Assembly: GCF_001905005.1 (NCBI RefSeq)
Contig: NZ_LWKZ01000012.1
Span: 1,288,817 to 1,352,816, forward strand
Direction of reading: 5' to 3'
Length of the DNA: 64,000 nucleotides
Source: Streptomyces sp. CB02923
Lineage (GTDB): Bacteria; Actinomycetota; Actinomycetes; Streptomycetales; Streptomycetaceae
Shown: positions 44,699 to 53,572 of the stretch, one piece after another
How the letters are laid out: every line of letters starts with the position of its first letter
Numbering within the stretch: position 1 is the first letter of the stretch
Program-made: the position numbers and the translations under genes
Notes under the pieces: generated by a model
Databases searched by the model: none
Told to the model about the DNA's origin: nothing
The model's input: the letters and a program-made list of their open reading frames with translations, nothing else

Positions 44699-45946
44699 TC
44701 AGCTCTTGCCGGCCTTGTCGAACTTCTTGAACTCCGCGCTGAAGCGGGCGGCCCACTTGCCCTGGTCGACCTGGTACGCGGTGATCATGGTGTTGGTGGT
44801 GTCGCCGTACTTGTCGAAGGCGACGTGGCCGGTGACGCCGTCGAAGGAGACCTGGTTCATGGCGTCGACGACCTTCTTGCGCGCGTCGCCCGGCAGCTTG
44901 CCGCCGTTGTCCCCGACGACCTTCTTGACGGCCTGGATCAGGGCCCAGGTGGCGTCGTAGGAGGAGCCGCCGTACGCCTCGTAGCGGTCCTTGTAGCCGG
45001 CGGCCTGGTAGTCGTCGATGAACTTCTTGGCGGAGGCGAGCTGCTCGACGGGCTTGCCCACGGAGGAGGCGTAGTCACCCTGCGCCTTCTTGTTGAGCTT
45101 GATGTAGTCCGCGCTGTACATGCCGTCGCCGCCCATCAGGGGGACGGTGACGCCGCCGTCCTTGAGCTGCTGGCTCAGCGGCCCGGACGCGGGGTACTCG
45201 CCGCCGTAGAAGACGACGTCGGGCTTGGCGCTCCGGACCTTGGCGACGACGGCCTTGAAGTCGCGGTCCTCCGGGTTGACGTGCTCGGAGCCGACGATCT
45301 TGCCGCCCAGTTTGGTGAACTGGGTCTTGAAGGAGGCGGCGAGGCCCGCGCCGTAGGTCTTCTGGTCGTCGATGACGTAGGCGTTCTTGAACTTGGCCTT
45401 CTCCCAGGCGAACTGGCCGTCGAAGGCGCCCTGCACCTCGTCGGTGGTGGCGGTGCGGAAGTAGGTGGAGAACTGCCGTACGCGCTTGTTCTGCTTCCAG
45501 TCCTTGCCCTGGGTGAGGTCGGGGGTGGTGTTGGCCGGGGATATCAGGGCCACGCCGCTCTGCTGGGCGACCTGCTGCATGGACTGGGCGACGCTGGAGT
45601 TCAGCGGGCCGACGATGCCCAGCACGTCCTTGTCGCCGGCGAGTTTGGTGGCGTTCTGCTGACCGACGTTGGCCTGCGCCTTGTCGTCGAGCGCCTCCAG
45701 CTTGAAGTTGACGCCCTTGACCTCGCCGGCCTTGTTGGCGTTGTCGACGGCGAGCTGGGCGGAGTTGCGGATGCCCAGGCCCAGGGCGGAGAGTTCGCCG
45801 GTGATCGGGGCGTCGAGCCCGATGGTCACGGACGTCTTCGACTCCCCGTCGCCCTTCTTGTCGTCGCCGCGGGAACCGCACGCGGAGAGTGTGAGGGCGC
45901 CTGCGGTGACCGCGGTGGTGAGTATGAGCAAGGAACGGTGACGCAC
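44699..45946 (-). CDS. livK: Branched-chain amino acid ABC transporter substrate-binding lipoprotein LivK
   Basis: The extracytoplasmic receptor of the importer. The GTG start has AAGGA 6-7 nt upstream (longer in-frame starts lack support). A lipoprotein signal with lipobox LTLSAC (Cys 23) is followed by a charged linker and a type I periplasmic-binding fold: VTIGLDAPITGELSALGLGIRNSAQLAVD, VLGIVGPLNSSVAQSMQQVAQQSGVALISPANT, RQFSTYFRTATTD, PDVVFYGGEYPASGPLSQQL, YGGSSYDATWALIQAVKK. The 415-aa length fits. First gene of the liv operon. Confidence 0.93.
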   Translation of the reverse strand: MRHRSLLILTTAVTAGALTLSACGSRGDDKKGDGESKTSVTIGLDAPITGELSALGLGIRNSAQLAVDNANKAGEVKGVNFKLEALDDKAQANVGQQNATKLAGDKDVLGIVGPLNSSVAQSMQQVAQQSGVALISPANTTPDLTQGKDWKQNKRVRQFSTYFRTATTDEVQGAFDGQFAWEKAKFKNAYVIDDQKTYGAGLAASFKTQFTKLGGKIVGSEHVNPEDRDFKAVVAKVRSAKPDVVFYGGEYPASGPLSQQLKDGGVTVPLMGGDGMYSADYIKLNKKAQGDYASSVGKPVEQLASAKKFIDDYQAAGYKDRYEAYGGSSYDATWALIQAVKKVVGDNGGKLPGDARKKVVDAMNQVSFDGVTGHVAFDKYGDTTNTMITAYQVDQGKWAARFSAEFKKFDKAGKS

Positions 45947-46399
45947 GATCAGTCCTTTCCCTGGCGCGGTCGGTGCGCGTCGCACGACCGTTTCGCGCGC
46001 CGGGCTGTACGGGCGGTACAGGGGCCGTGCTCGCAACGCGCGCCCGGCGGCGCGGTGACTGGCGGTGACTCTAGAGCGGTGCCCGGTGACCTGACAGCGG
46101 CGCTGACCAGGATGTGACGCTCTTGTTATGACCGTCGATGAGCGTTTTGCCCTCATGCCCCTTACATTCGGCGCGGACGCCGAGCGGAGCGCGAACTGGC
46201 ACTTCCCGCAGGGGATTTGAGGCTGATCTCCGTTCGGATGTCCGCATTTCGGATGTGACGTGCGGGGCGGATGGGCGGCCGGGACGCCAGCGGGAGCCCG
46301 GCGACGATGGAACCCGCCGTACGGGCACGGAGCGTTACGGGGCGCGGGGGCGCACGGCACGCAGCGGACGACGGGAACCGCGCACCCCGGAGAGCACGG
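45947..46399. other. Long upstream region of livK
   Basis: More than 450 bp without a convincing gene. It contains a candidate livK promoter (separate entry). The remainder shows no repeat or RNA element that I recognise; frames here have poor coding character. Confidence 0.5.
46068..46097 (-). promoter_or_regulatory. Candidate livK promoter
   Basis: On the minus strand CTGTCA, an 18-bp spacer and TAGAGT form a plausible housekeeping promoter. The implied leader is about 115 nt. Confidence 0.45.
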
Positions 46400-46437
46400 C
46401 GGCGGCCCCGCTCCCAGGTCCGGGAACGGGGCCGCCG
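46399..46437 (-). terminator. Terminator downstream of the thioesterase gene
   Basis: A stem of about 16 bp (cggcggccccgctccc against gggaacggggccgccg, one mismatch) with a 6-nt loop, starting 44 bp after the stop of the leftward hotdog gene. Confidence 0.7.
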
Positions 46438-46480
46438 TGACGCCGTGTGCGCCGCGCGTCGCAGGCGCGCGGCGACGGGC

Positions 46481-46954
46481 TCAGCTGCGGTACGCCGACG
46501 CGTCCGCGTCACGCAGCATGCAGGTCAGCCGCGCGCTGCAGACCCGCTTGCCGTCCTCGTCGGTGATGGCGACCTCGTACGTGGCGGAGGAGCGGCCGCG
46601 GTGCACGGGGGTGGCGACGCCGGTGACCAGGCCGGACCGGGCGCCGCGGTGGTGGGTGCAGTTCAGGTCGACGCCGACGGCCAGCTTGGCCGGGCCGCCG
46701 TGCAGCATCGCGCCGACCGAGCCGAGGGTTTCGGCGAGCACCGCGGAGGCGCCGCCGTGCAGCAGCCCGTACGGCTGGGTGTTGCCCTCGACGGGCATGG
46801 TGCCGACGACCCGGTCGGGTGCGGCTTCCAGGACCTGCACGCTCATACGCGTACCGAGGTGACCGGCGGAGAACAGCGCGGCGAGGTCCAGGCCGAGCCC
46901 GGCCCACTGGTCGATGATCTCCTGCGGAAACGTGGTCGCGCGCTGCTCGCCCAT
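46481..46954 (-). CDS. PaaI-type hotdog-fold acyl-CoA thioesterase
   Basis: 157 aa. The hotdog thioesterase signature is LHGGASAVLAETLGSVGAML, preceded by GTMPVEGNTQPYG and followed by DLNCTHHRGARSGLVTGVATPVHRGRSSATYEVAI. These are typical of PaaI/DUF4442-like acyl-CoA thioesterases that hydrolyse aryl- or acyl-CoA. The ATG is preceded by GGAG about 9 nt upstream. The single gene is flanked by hairpins on both sides; the substrate is not determinable. Confidence 0.85.
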   Translation of the reverse strand: MGEQRATTFPQEIIDQWAGLGLDLAALFSAGHLGTRMSVQVLEAAPDRVVGTMPVEGNTQPYGLLHGGASAVLAETLGSVGAMLHGGPAKLAVGVDLNCTHHRGARSGLVTGVATPVHRGRSSATYEVAITDEDGKRVCSARLTCMLRDADASAYRS

Positions 46955-47063
46955 GTCCTGCGGCTCCGTTCGTGTGCCGGTGGCGGCGGTACGGCGCGCG
47001 GGGCGGCGCCGGTCCGACGCCGGTCGTTGAGTCGTGCACGTTCTTATCAGGCTACGGCGCGGC

Positions 47064-47097
47064 GGTCCGGCCCGGGGCCGCGCTCCCGGGCCGGACC
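47064..47097 (-). terminator. Terminator after the molybdoenzyme gene
   Basis: A perfect 13-bp stem, ggtccggcccggg paired with cccgggccggacc, with an 8-nt loop, about 20 bp after the leftward fdhF-like stop codon. Confidence 0.8.
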
Positions 47098-47115
47098 GAC
47101 GGGCGAGCCGCCCGG

Positions 47116-49404
47116 TCACGTCTGCGGCGCCGCCGGTTCCAGGCGGACGACCAGCGACTTCGAGGCAGGGGTGTTGCTGGTGTCGGCGGTGTGGTCGAGC
47201 GGCACCAGGACGTTGGTCTCCGGGTAGTACGCCGCCGCGCAGCCGCGCGCCGTCGGGTAGTGGACGACACGGAAGCCGGGCGCGCGCCGCTCCGTACCGT
47301 CGGTCCACTCGCTGACGAGGTCCGTGTACGAGCCGTCGGCCAGGTCCAGCGCGCGGGCGTCCTCGGGGTGGACCAGGACGACGCGGCGGCCGTTCTTGAT
47401 GCCCCGGTAGCGGTCGTCGAGGCCGTAGATGGTGGTGTTGTACTGGTCGTGCGAGCGCAGGGTCTGGAGGAGCAGCCGGCCTTCGGGCAGGTGCGGGTAC
47501 TCCACGGGGGCGGCCGTGAAGTTGGCCTTGCCGGTGGCCGTGGGGAAGCTGCGCTCGTCGCGCGGGGCGTGCGGGAGGGCGAAGCCGCCGGGGCGGGCCA
47601 CCTTGGCGTTGAAGTCCTCGAAGCCGGGGATGACACGGGCGATCCGGTCACGGACCGTGCCGTAGTCCTGCTCGAAGTCCTCCCACGGCGTACGGCTGTC
47701 CGGGCCGAGGGCGCGGCGCGCGAGGCGGGCGACGATGGCGGGCTCGGAGAGCAGGTGCGGGCTCGCGGGCGCCAGCCGGCCGCGCGAGGCGTGCACCATG
47801 CCCATCGAGTCCTCGACGGTCACGAACTGCTCGCCGCCCGCCTGTACGTCGCGCTCCGTGCGGCCCAGGGTGGGCAGGATCAGGGCGCGGGCGCCGGTGA
47901 CCACGTGCGAGCGGTTGAGCTTGGTGGAGACGTGCACGGTCAGCCGGGCGCGGCGTACGGCGGCCTCGGTGACGTCCGTGTCGGGAGTGGCGGAGACGAA
48001 GTTGCCGCCCATCGCGAAGAAGACCTTGGCGTCGCCGTCGCGCAGGGCACGGATGGCCCGTACGACGTCCAGGCCGTGCTCCCTGGGAGGCGCGAAGCCG
48101 AACTCCTTCTCCAGCGCGTCCAGGAAGGCGGGCGCGGGGCGCTCGAAGATGCCCATCGTGCGGTCGCCCTGCACGTTGCTGTGGCCGCGCACCGGGCAGA
48201 CGCCCGCGCCGGGGCGGCCGATGTTGCCGCGCAGCAGGAGAAAGTTGACGACTTCCTGGATGGTGGGGACGGAGTGCTTGTGCTGGGTCAGGCCCATGGC
48301 CCAGCAGACGATGGTGCGGCGGGACGCCAGGACCATCTCCAGCGCGCGCTCGATCTCCTCGCGGGTCAGGCCCGTCGCGGCCAGCGTCGCGTCCCAGTCG
48401 GTGTCCGCGCGGGCCGCCGCGGCGAACTCCTCGAAGCCGTGGGTGTGCTCGGCGACGAAGTCGGTGTCGACGGCGCCCTCGGTCTCCAGGATGAGGCGGT
48501 TGAGCGTACGGAAGAGGGCCTGGTCGCCGCCGAGGCGCACCTGGAGGAAGAGGTCGGTCAGGGCCGTGCCGCGCCCGGCGAGGCCGCGCGGGCTCTGCGG
48601 GTTCTTGAAGCGCTCCAGGCCCGCCTCGGGCAGCGGATTGATCGAGATGATCTTCGCGCCGCCGGCCTTGGCCTGCTCCAGCGCGGAGAGCATCCGGGGG
48701 TGGTTGGTGCCCGGGTTCTGCCCGGCGACGATGATCAGATCGGCCTTGTACAGGTCCTCCAGCAGGACGCTGCCCTTGCCGATGCCGATGGTCTCCGTCA
48801 GCGCCGAGCCGGAGGACTCGTGGCACATGTTGGAGCAGTCGGGCAGGTTGTTCGTGCCGAATTCGCGCGCGAAGAGCTGGTAGAGGAAGGCGGCCTCGTT
48901 GCTCGTACGGCCGGAGGTGTAGAAGACGGCCTCGTCGGGGGAGCCGAGCGCGGCCAGCTCCTCGCCGATGATGTCGAAGGCCCGCTCCCACGCCACGGGC
49001 TCATAGCGGTCGGCGCCCTCGGCGAGATACATCGGCTGGGTCAGGCGGCCCTGCTGGCCGAGCCAGTAGCCGCTGCGGTCCGCGAGGTCGGAGACCGGGT
49101 GGGCGGCGAAGAACTCCGGGGTGACGCGGCGCAGCGTGGCCTCCTCGGCCACGGCCTTGGCGCCGTTCTCGCAGAACTCGGCCGCATGGCGGTGCTCGGG
49201 CTCGGGCCAGGCGCAGCCGGGGCAGTCGAAGCCGTCCTTCTGATTGACCCGCAGCAGCGTCAGGGCCGTGCGGCGCACGCCCATCTGCTGCTGGGACACG
49301 CGCAGCGCATGGCCGATGGCCGGCAGGCCGACGGCGTAGTGCTCGGGCGCCGAGACCTCGGGTGAGTCCTGGATCGGGTCCGACGCGGGCGGCTTGCCTG
49401 CCAT
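47116..49404 (-). CDS. FdhF/YdeP-family molybdopterin oxidoreductase
   Basis: A cytosolic Mo-bisMGD oxidoreductase related to formate dehydrogenase H (YdeP subfamily; 762 aa is the usual size). Seen: the YdeP-type N-terminal motif GFDCPGCAWPE in place of a 4-Cys [4Fe-4S] ferredoxin-like cluster, YTSGRTSNEAAFLYQLFAREFGTNNLPDCSNMCHESSG, DLIIVAGQNPGTNHPRML, GAKIISINPLPE, LLLRGNIGRPGAGVCPVRGHSNVQGDRTMGI, and a C-terminal molydopterin-binding beta-barrel (about 630-755). The reaction in Streptomyces is not established. It is divergent from polA across 217 bp. Confidence 0.88.
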   Translation of the reverse strand: MAGKPPASDPIQDSPEVSAPEHYAVGLPAIGHALRVSQQQMGVRRTALTLLRVNQKDGFDCPGCAWPEPEHRHAAEFCENGAKAVAEEATLRRVTPEFFAAHPVSDLADRSGYWLGQQGRLTQPMYLAEGADRYEPVAWERAFDIIGEELAALGSPDEAVFYTSGRTSNEAAFLYQLFAREFGTNNLPDCSNMCHESSGSALTETIGIGKGSVLLEDLYKADLIIVAGQNPGTNHPRMLSALEQAKAGGAKIISINPLPEAGLERFKNPQSPRGLAGRGTALTDLFLQVRLGGDQALFRTLNRLILETEGAVDTDFVAEHTHGFEEFAAAARADTDWDATLAATGLTREEIERALEMVLASRRTIVCWAMGLTQHKHSVPTIQEVVNFLLLRGNIGRPGAGVCPVRGHSNVQGDRTMGIFERPAPAFLDALEKEFGFAPPREHGLDVVRAIRALRDGDAKVFFAMGGNFVSATPDTDVTEAAVRRARLTVHVSTKLNRSHVVTGARALILPTLGRTERDVQAGGEQFVTVEDSMGMVHASRGRLAPASPHLLSEPAIVARLARRALGPDSRTPWEDFEQDYGTVRDRIARVIPGFEDFNAKVARPGGFALPHAPRDERSFPTATGKANFTAAPVEYPHLPEGRLLLQTLRSHDQYNTTIYGLDDRYRGIKNGRRVVLVHPEDARALDLADGSYTDLVSEWTDGTERRAPGFRVVHYPTARGCAAAYYPETNVLVPLDHTADTSNTPASKSLVVRLEPAAPQT

Positions 49405-49621
49405 GGCGCTCTCCCTTGAGCCGGGCCCAGCCCGCCGTCCGGAGCGTGTCCGGGCGGCTGCTGAGCGTGTTCTGTGCAGTTGGGGTGCGGGCGACGCGGT
49501 CCCCGCACGCGGCGGCGGCCGGTTGTCCGTACACCACAGATCCTGTCACGGACGACTGACAGCGGCGCCGTCGCGGTCGTCGCGGCGGGGATTGTCAGTG
49601 CGGCGTGGCAGGATCGGGGAT

Positions 49622-52360
49622 GTGGCAGCAAAGGCAGCGAAGAAGAGCGAAGCGACCGGCACCGAAGCGGTGGAGGGCGGCCGTCCCCGGCTGCTCCTGA
49701 TGGACGGGCATTCCATGGCGTACCGGGCGTTCTTCGCCCTGCCCGTGGAGAATTTCACCACCGCCACCGGACAACCGACCAATGCGATCTACGGCTTCGC
49801 GTCGATGCTCGCGAACACCCTGCGTGACGAGACCCCCACGCACTTCGCGGTGGCCTTCGACGTCTCGCGCAAGACCTGGCGCTCCGAGGAGTTCCCCGAC
49901 TACAAGGCGAACCGCTCCAAGACGCCCGACGAGTTCAAGGGCCAGGTCGAGCTGATCGGCGAGATGCTGGACGCGATGCACGTCAAGCGCTTCGCCGTGG
50001 AGGGCTTCGAGGCCGACGACGTCATCGCCACGCTCGCCACCCAGGCCACCGCCCAAGGCTTCGCGGTCTCCATCGTCACCGGTGACCGCGACTCCTTCCA
50101 GCTCGTCACCGACGACGTCACGGTGCTGTACCCGACCAAGGGCGTCTCCGAGCTGACCCGCTACACCCCCGAGAAGGTCCAGGAGAAGTACGGCCTGACC
50201 CCCGCCCAGTACCCGGACTTCGCGGCGCTGCGCGGCGACCCGTCCGACAACCTGCCCGGCATTCCCGGCGTCGGCGAGAAGACCGCCGCGAAGTGGATCA
50301 ACCAGTTCGGCTCGTTCGCGGAGCTGGTGGAGCGCGCCGAGGAGGTCAAGGGCAAGGCCGGGCAGAATTTCCGCGACCACCTGGAGGCGGTCAAGCTCAA
50401 CCGCGTCCTGACCGAGATGGTGCGCGACGTGGAGCTGCCCTGCGGCCCCGCCGAGCTGATCCGCGACGCCTACGACCGGTCGGCGCTGACCGTCTTCCTG
50501 GAGGGCCTGGAGATCCGCAACCAGGGCCTGCGGGAGCGTCTGCTGGCCGCCGACCCGGGCGCGGCGGAGGCCGAGGACGCCGGGCCCGCGCCCGCCGAGG
50601 TGGAGATCGACGGCACCGTCGCCGCCGCCGGCGAGCTGGCCCCGTGGCTGGCCGAGCACGGCGGGAAGCTGCTGGGCGTCTCCACCGTCGACACCTGGAC
50701 CGTGGGCAGCGGCAGCGTCGCCGAGGTCGCCCTGGCCACCGCCGAGGGCCCGGCCGTCTGGTTCGACCCCACCGAGCTGGACGAGGCCGACGAGCGCGCC
50801 TTCGCCGCCTGGAGCGCGGACCCCGCGAGCCACAAGGTCATGCACAACGTCAAGGGCCTGATGCGGGTCTTCGGCGAGCACGGCTGGAGCATCGACGGCG
50901 TCACCATGGACACCGCCCTCGCCGCCTACCTGGTCAAGCCGGGCCGCCGCTCCTTCGCCCTGGACGCCCTGTCCGTCGAATACCTGGGCCGCGACCTGGC
51001 CCCCGCCGCCGAGGACAGCGGCCAGCTCGCCTTCGGCGCCGACGACCGGGCCCAGGCGGACGCCCTGATGAGCCAGGCCCGCACCGTCCTGGACCTCGGT
51101 GCCGCCATGACCACCAAGCTGGACGAGGTCGGCGCCTCCGACCTGCTGCGCGACCTGGAGCTGCCCACGAGCGTGCTGCTGGCCAGGATGGAGCGGGCCG
51201 GCATCGCCGCCGACCGCGGCTGGCTGGAGCGCATCGAGCAGCAGTTCGCCGCGGCCGTCCAGCAGGCCGTGCAGGAGGCGCACGCCGCCGCCGGACACGA
51301 GTTCAACCTCGGCTCGCCCAAGCAGCTCCAGGAAGTGCTCTTCGGCGAGCTGGGCCTGCCCAAGACCAAGAAGACCAAGACCGGTTACACGACCGACGCC
51401 GACGCCCTGGCCTGGCTCGCCGCCCAGACGGAGAACGAGCTCCCGGTGGTCATGCTGCGCCACCGCGAGCAGTCCAAGCTGCGCACCACGGTCGAGGGCC
51501 TGATCAAGACCATCGCGGCGGACGGCCGCATCCACACCACCTTCAACCAGACGGTGGCCGCCACCGGCCGCCTCTCCTCCACCGAACCGAACCTGCAGAA
51601 CATCCCGGTCCGTACGGACGAGGGCCGCGCGATCCGCCGCGGCTTCGTGGTCGGCGAGGGGTACGAATCCCTGCTGACCGCCGACTACAGCCAGATCGAA
51701 CTGCGCGTGATGGCCCACCTCTCCGAGGACGAGGGCCTGCTCGAAGCGTTCACCTCCGGTGAGGACCTGCACACCACCGTCGCCTCCCAGGTCTTCTCGG
51801 TCGCCAAGTCCGAGGTCGACCCGGAGATGCGCCGCAAGATCAAGGCGATGTCCTACGGCCTGGCGTACGGCCTGTCGGCGTTCGGTCTCTCCCAGCAGCT
51901 CGGCATCCAGCCCGACGAGGCCCGCCGCCTGATGGACAACTTCTTCGAGCGGTTCGGCGGGGTGCGCGACTACCTCCAGGACGTCGTCGACAAGGCCCGC
52001 GCCACCGGCTACACCGAGACGATCATGGGCCGCCGCCGCTACCTCCCCGACCTGAACAGCGACAACCGCCAGCGCCGCGAGATGGCCGAGCGGATGGCGC
52101 TGAACGCCCCCATCCAGGGCACCGCCGCCGACATCGTCAAGGTGGCGATGCTGCGGGTCGACGAGGCGATGCGGGCGGCCGGCCTCACCTCCCGGATGCT
52201 GCTCCAGGTGCACGACGAAATCGTGGTCGAGGTCGCGCCCGGCGAGCGCGAGCAGGTCGAGGAGCTGGTGCGGCGCGAGATGGCGGGCGCCGTGGAGCTG
52301 CGCGCCCCGCTGGACGTGTCGGTCGGCTCCGGCGGCGACTGGGAATCGGCGGCGCACTGA
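49622..52360 (+). CDS. polA: DNA polymerase I
   Basis: Replication/repair polymerase, 912 aa. The N-terminal 5'-3' exonuclease (about residues 18-310) has LLLMDGHSMAYRAFFAL, EGFEADDVIATLA and DRDSFQLV...GDPSDNLPGIPGVGEKTAAK. The central 3'-5' exonuclease-like domain (about 330-510) lacks the DxE metal-binding motif (VSTVDTWTVG in its place), so proofreading is probably absent, as in other actinobacterial and Taq-type enzymes. The polymerase domain (about 520-912) has NLQNIPVRTDEGRAIRRGF, the catalytic DYSQIELRVMAHLS, KAMSYGLAYGLSAFGLSQQLGI and the C-terminal VHDEIVVEV. The GTG start follows without a strong ribosome site. Confidence 0.95.
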   Translation: MAAKAAKKSEATGTEAVEGGRPRLLLMDGHSMAYRAFFALPVENFTTATGQPTNAIYGFASMLANTLRDETPTHFAVAFDVSRKTWRSEEFPDYKANRSKTPDEFKGQVELIGEMLDAMHVKRFAVEGFEADDVIATLATQATAQGFAVSIVTGDRDSFQLVTDDVTVLYPTKGVSELTRYTPEKVQEKYGLTPAQYPDFAALRGDPSDNLPGIPGVGEKTAAKWINQFGSFAELVERAEEVKGKAGQNFRDHLEAVKLNRVLTEMVRDVELPCGPAELIRDAYDRSALTVFLEGLEIRNQGLRERLLAADPGAAEAEDAGPAPAEVEIDGTVAAAGELAPWLAEHGGKLLGVSTVDTWTVGSGSVAEVALATAEGPAVWFDPTELDEADERAFAAWSADPASHKVMHNVKGLMRVFGEHGWSIDGVTMDTALAAYLVKPGRRSFALDALSVEYLGRDLAPAAEDSGQLAFGADDRAQADALMSQARTVLDLGAAMTTKLDEVGASDLLRDLELPTSVLLARMERAGIAADRGWLERIEQQFAAAVQQAVQEAHAAAGHEFNLGSPKQLQEVLFGELGLPKTKKTKTGYTTDADALAWLAAQTENELPVVMLRHREQSKLRTTVEGLIKTIAADGRIHTTFNQTVAATGRLSSTEPNLQNIPVRTDEGRAIRRGFVVGEGYESLLTADYSQIELRVMAHLSEDEGLLEAFTSGEDLHTTVASQVFSVAKSEVDPEMRRKIKAMSYGLAYGLSAFGLSQQLGIQPDEARRLMDNFFERFGGVRDYLQDVVDKARATGYTETIMGRRRYLPDLNSDNRQRREMAERMALNAPIQGTAADIVKVAMLRVDEAMRAAGLTSRMLLQVHDEIVVEVAPGEREQVEELVRREMAGAVELRAPLDVSVGSGGDWESAAH

Positions 52361-52552
52361 GCTGGGGCTGTCTGTACGGCCGGGGCCGTAGGACTGGGTC
52401 CGTACGGCCGGGCTGTATGGCCGGGCGCGTACGGCTGTAGGGCGCGCGGGTACGGACGGGCCGGGCCCGAGCGGTTGCCGGGCGTCGCGTACGGAAGCGT
52501 GCGCGGCGCTGCGGCGCTGTGGTCCGGCGCCGTGGTCCGGCGTTGCGGTCGT
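52361..52552. other. Convergent gap with degenerate gtacggccggg repeats
   Basis: Between the polA and DUF4184 stops lie irregular copies of gtacggccgggc and ctgtggtccggcgcc. No gene or clean terminator is seen. Confidence 0.5.
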
Positions 52553-53416
52553 CTACGGTCGCACGCCGGGCTGTTCGTGCGCGGGCCTGCGTTCCTCCCG
52601 GGGCGCGCGGCCGCGGTGCAGCAGCCGTACCGCCACCGCGTACAGCGGCAGCCCGAGGGCCAGGCCCGCGCCTGCGCCGAAGAGCACGGTCGGCACGTAG
52701 TCGAACCAGGTCACCGCCAGCTTCCCGAACTCGGCGCGGGCCCGCAGCGTACGGTGCACGGCGCCGGCGAGCAGGCACAGCGCGAGCAGCGCCACGCCGA
52801 GCAGCCGACGCCCTCCGGTCAGCACCGGCAGCCCGACCGGAGGCCGCCCCTCCGGCGTCCGCCGCAGCGCCGTCCACAGGAACCAGCCCATCGCCCCCAG
52901 AGCCAGTGCCGACGTGCCGTACTGCACGTACGTGCAGAGGGGGAAGCCCCCGACGGTCTCGTTGAGGACGGGAACCAGCCGCGTGCCCCAGCGGCCCGGA
53001 TGCGTGAACGCGTCCCAGATGGTGTGGGTCAGCGCGCCCAGCACCGCCGACACGTAGAACCAGAGGGCGAGCGCCGCGAGTGCTCCGCCGCCCGCGGGCC
53101 AGGGACGTCCGCGTACCACCGCGTACACCCTGCCGCGCCAGGCCGTCGGCAGCAGCGCCACCAGCGGTTCGCGCAGCAGCAGCCAGCCGCCCACGAGCAG
53201 GGCGGTGATCAGCGCGTCCACGGTGAGCACGCCCGGCAGCCCGTGCGTGACGTCGCCGAAGAGCATGGCGCCGGGCAGCACGCTGTCCGCGTAGTAGGTG
53301 ACGTCCGGCGCGAACGACCCGGCGACGAGAGCCGAGGCGACCAGCGGCCCGCGCGCCGTCCCCGTCCGGCGCAGGGCCGGGAGCACGGCAGCAGCATGGC
53401 TGAGTGTGAACGGCAT
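52553..53416 (-). CDS. DUF4184 family membrane protein
   Basis: 287 aa with the DUF4184 N-terminal signature MPFTLSHAAAVLPAL and GSFAPDVTYY, HTIWDAFTHPGRWG in the middle and about six membrane helices. The His/Asp-rich motifs (LSHAA, HTIWDAFTH) recall the membrane metal-dependent hydrolase YdjM family, but activity is not established. The tail is charged (PREERRPAHEQPG). The ATG start is unambiguous. It is convergent with polA and divergent from the lytic transglycosylase gene. Confidence 0.85.
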   Translation of the reverse strand: MPFTLSHAAAVLPALRRTGTARGPLVASALVAGSFAPDVTYYADSVLPGAMLFGDVTHGLPGVLTVDALITALLVGGWLLLREPLVALLPTAWRGRVYAVVRGRPWPAGGGALAALALWFYVSAVLGALTHTIWDAFTHPGRWGTRLVPVLNETVGGFPLCTYVQYGTSALALGAMGWFLWTALRRTPEGRPPVGLPVLTGGRRLLGVALLALCLLAGAVHRTLRARAEFGKLAVTWFDYVPTVLFGAGAGLALGLPLYAVAVRLLHRGRAPREERRPAHEQPGVRP

Positions 53417-53572
53417 GACTCTCTCCCTGATCGTTTAGGATCAGTATGTCTGGCGTTGAGAGCAGTAGCTGCCCGCCGGAAGTTGTCGTAGTGTCACGTG
53501 AGTTGGGAGCGCCGGGGAGCGCTGCACGGCGCCGTGCGCGCGGTGGATCAACGCGGAGGGGACGGGCAACAG

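Noticed and set aside
53420..53572. Start of the transglycosylase at 53498
   Set aside because: The extra 25 residues do not look like a signal peptide; the ATG at 53573 starts a typical basic-hydrophobic signal sequence.
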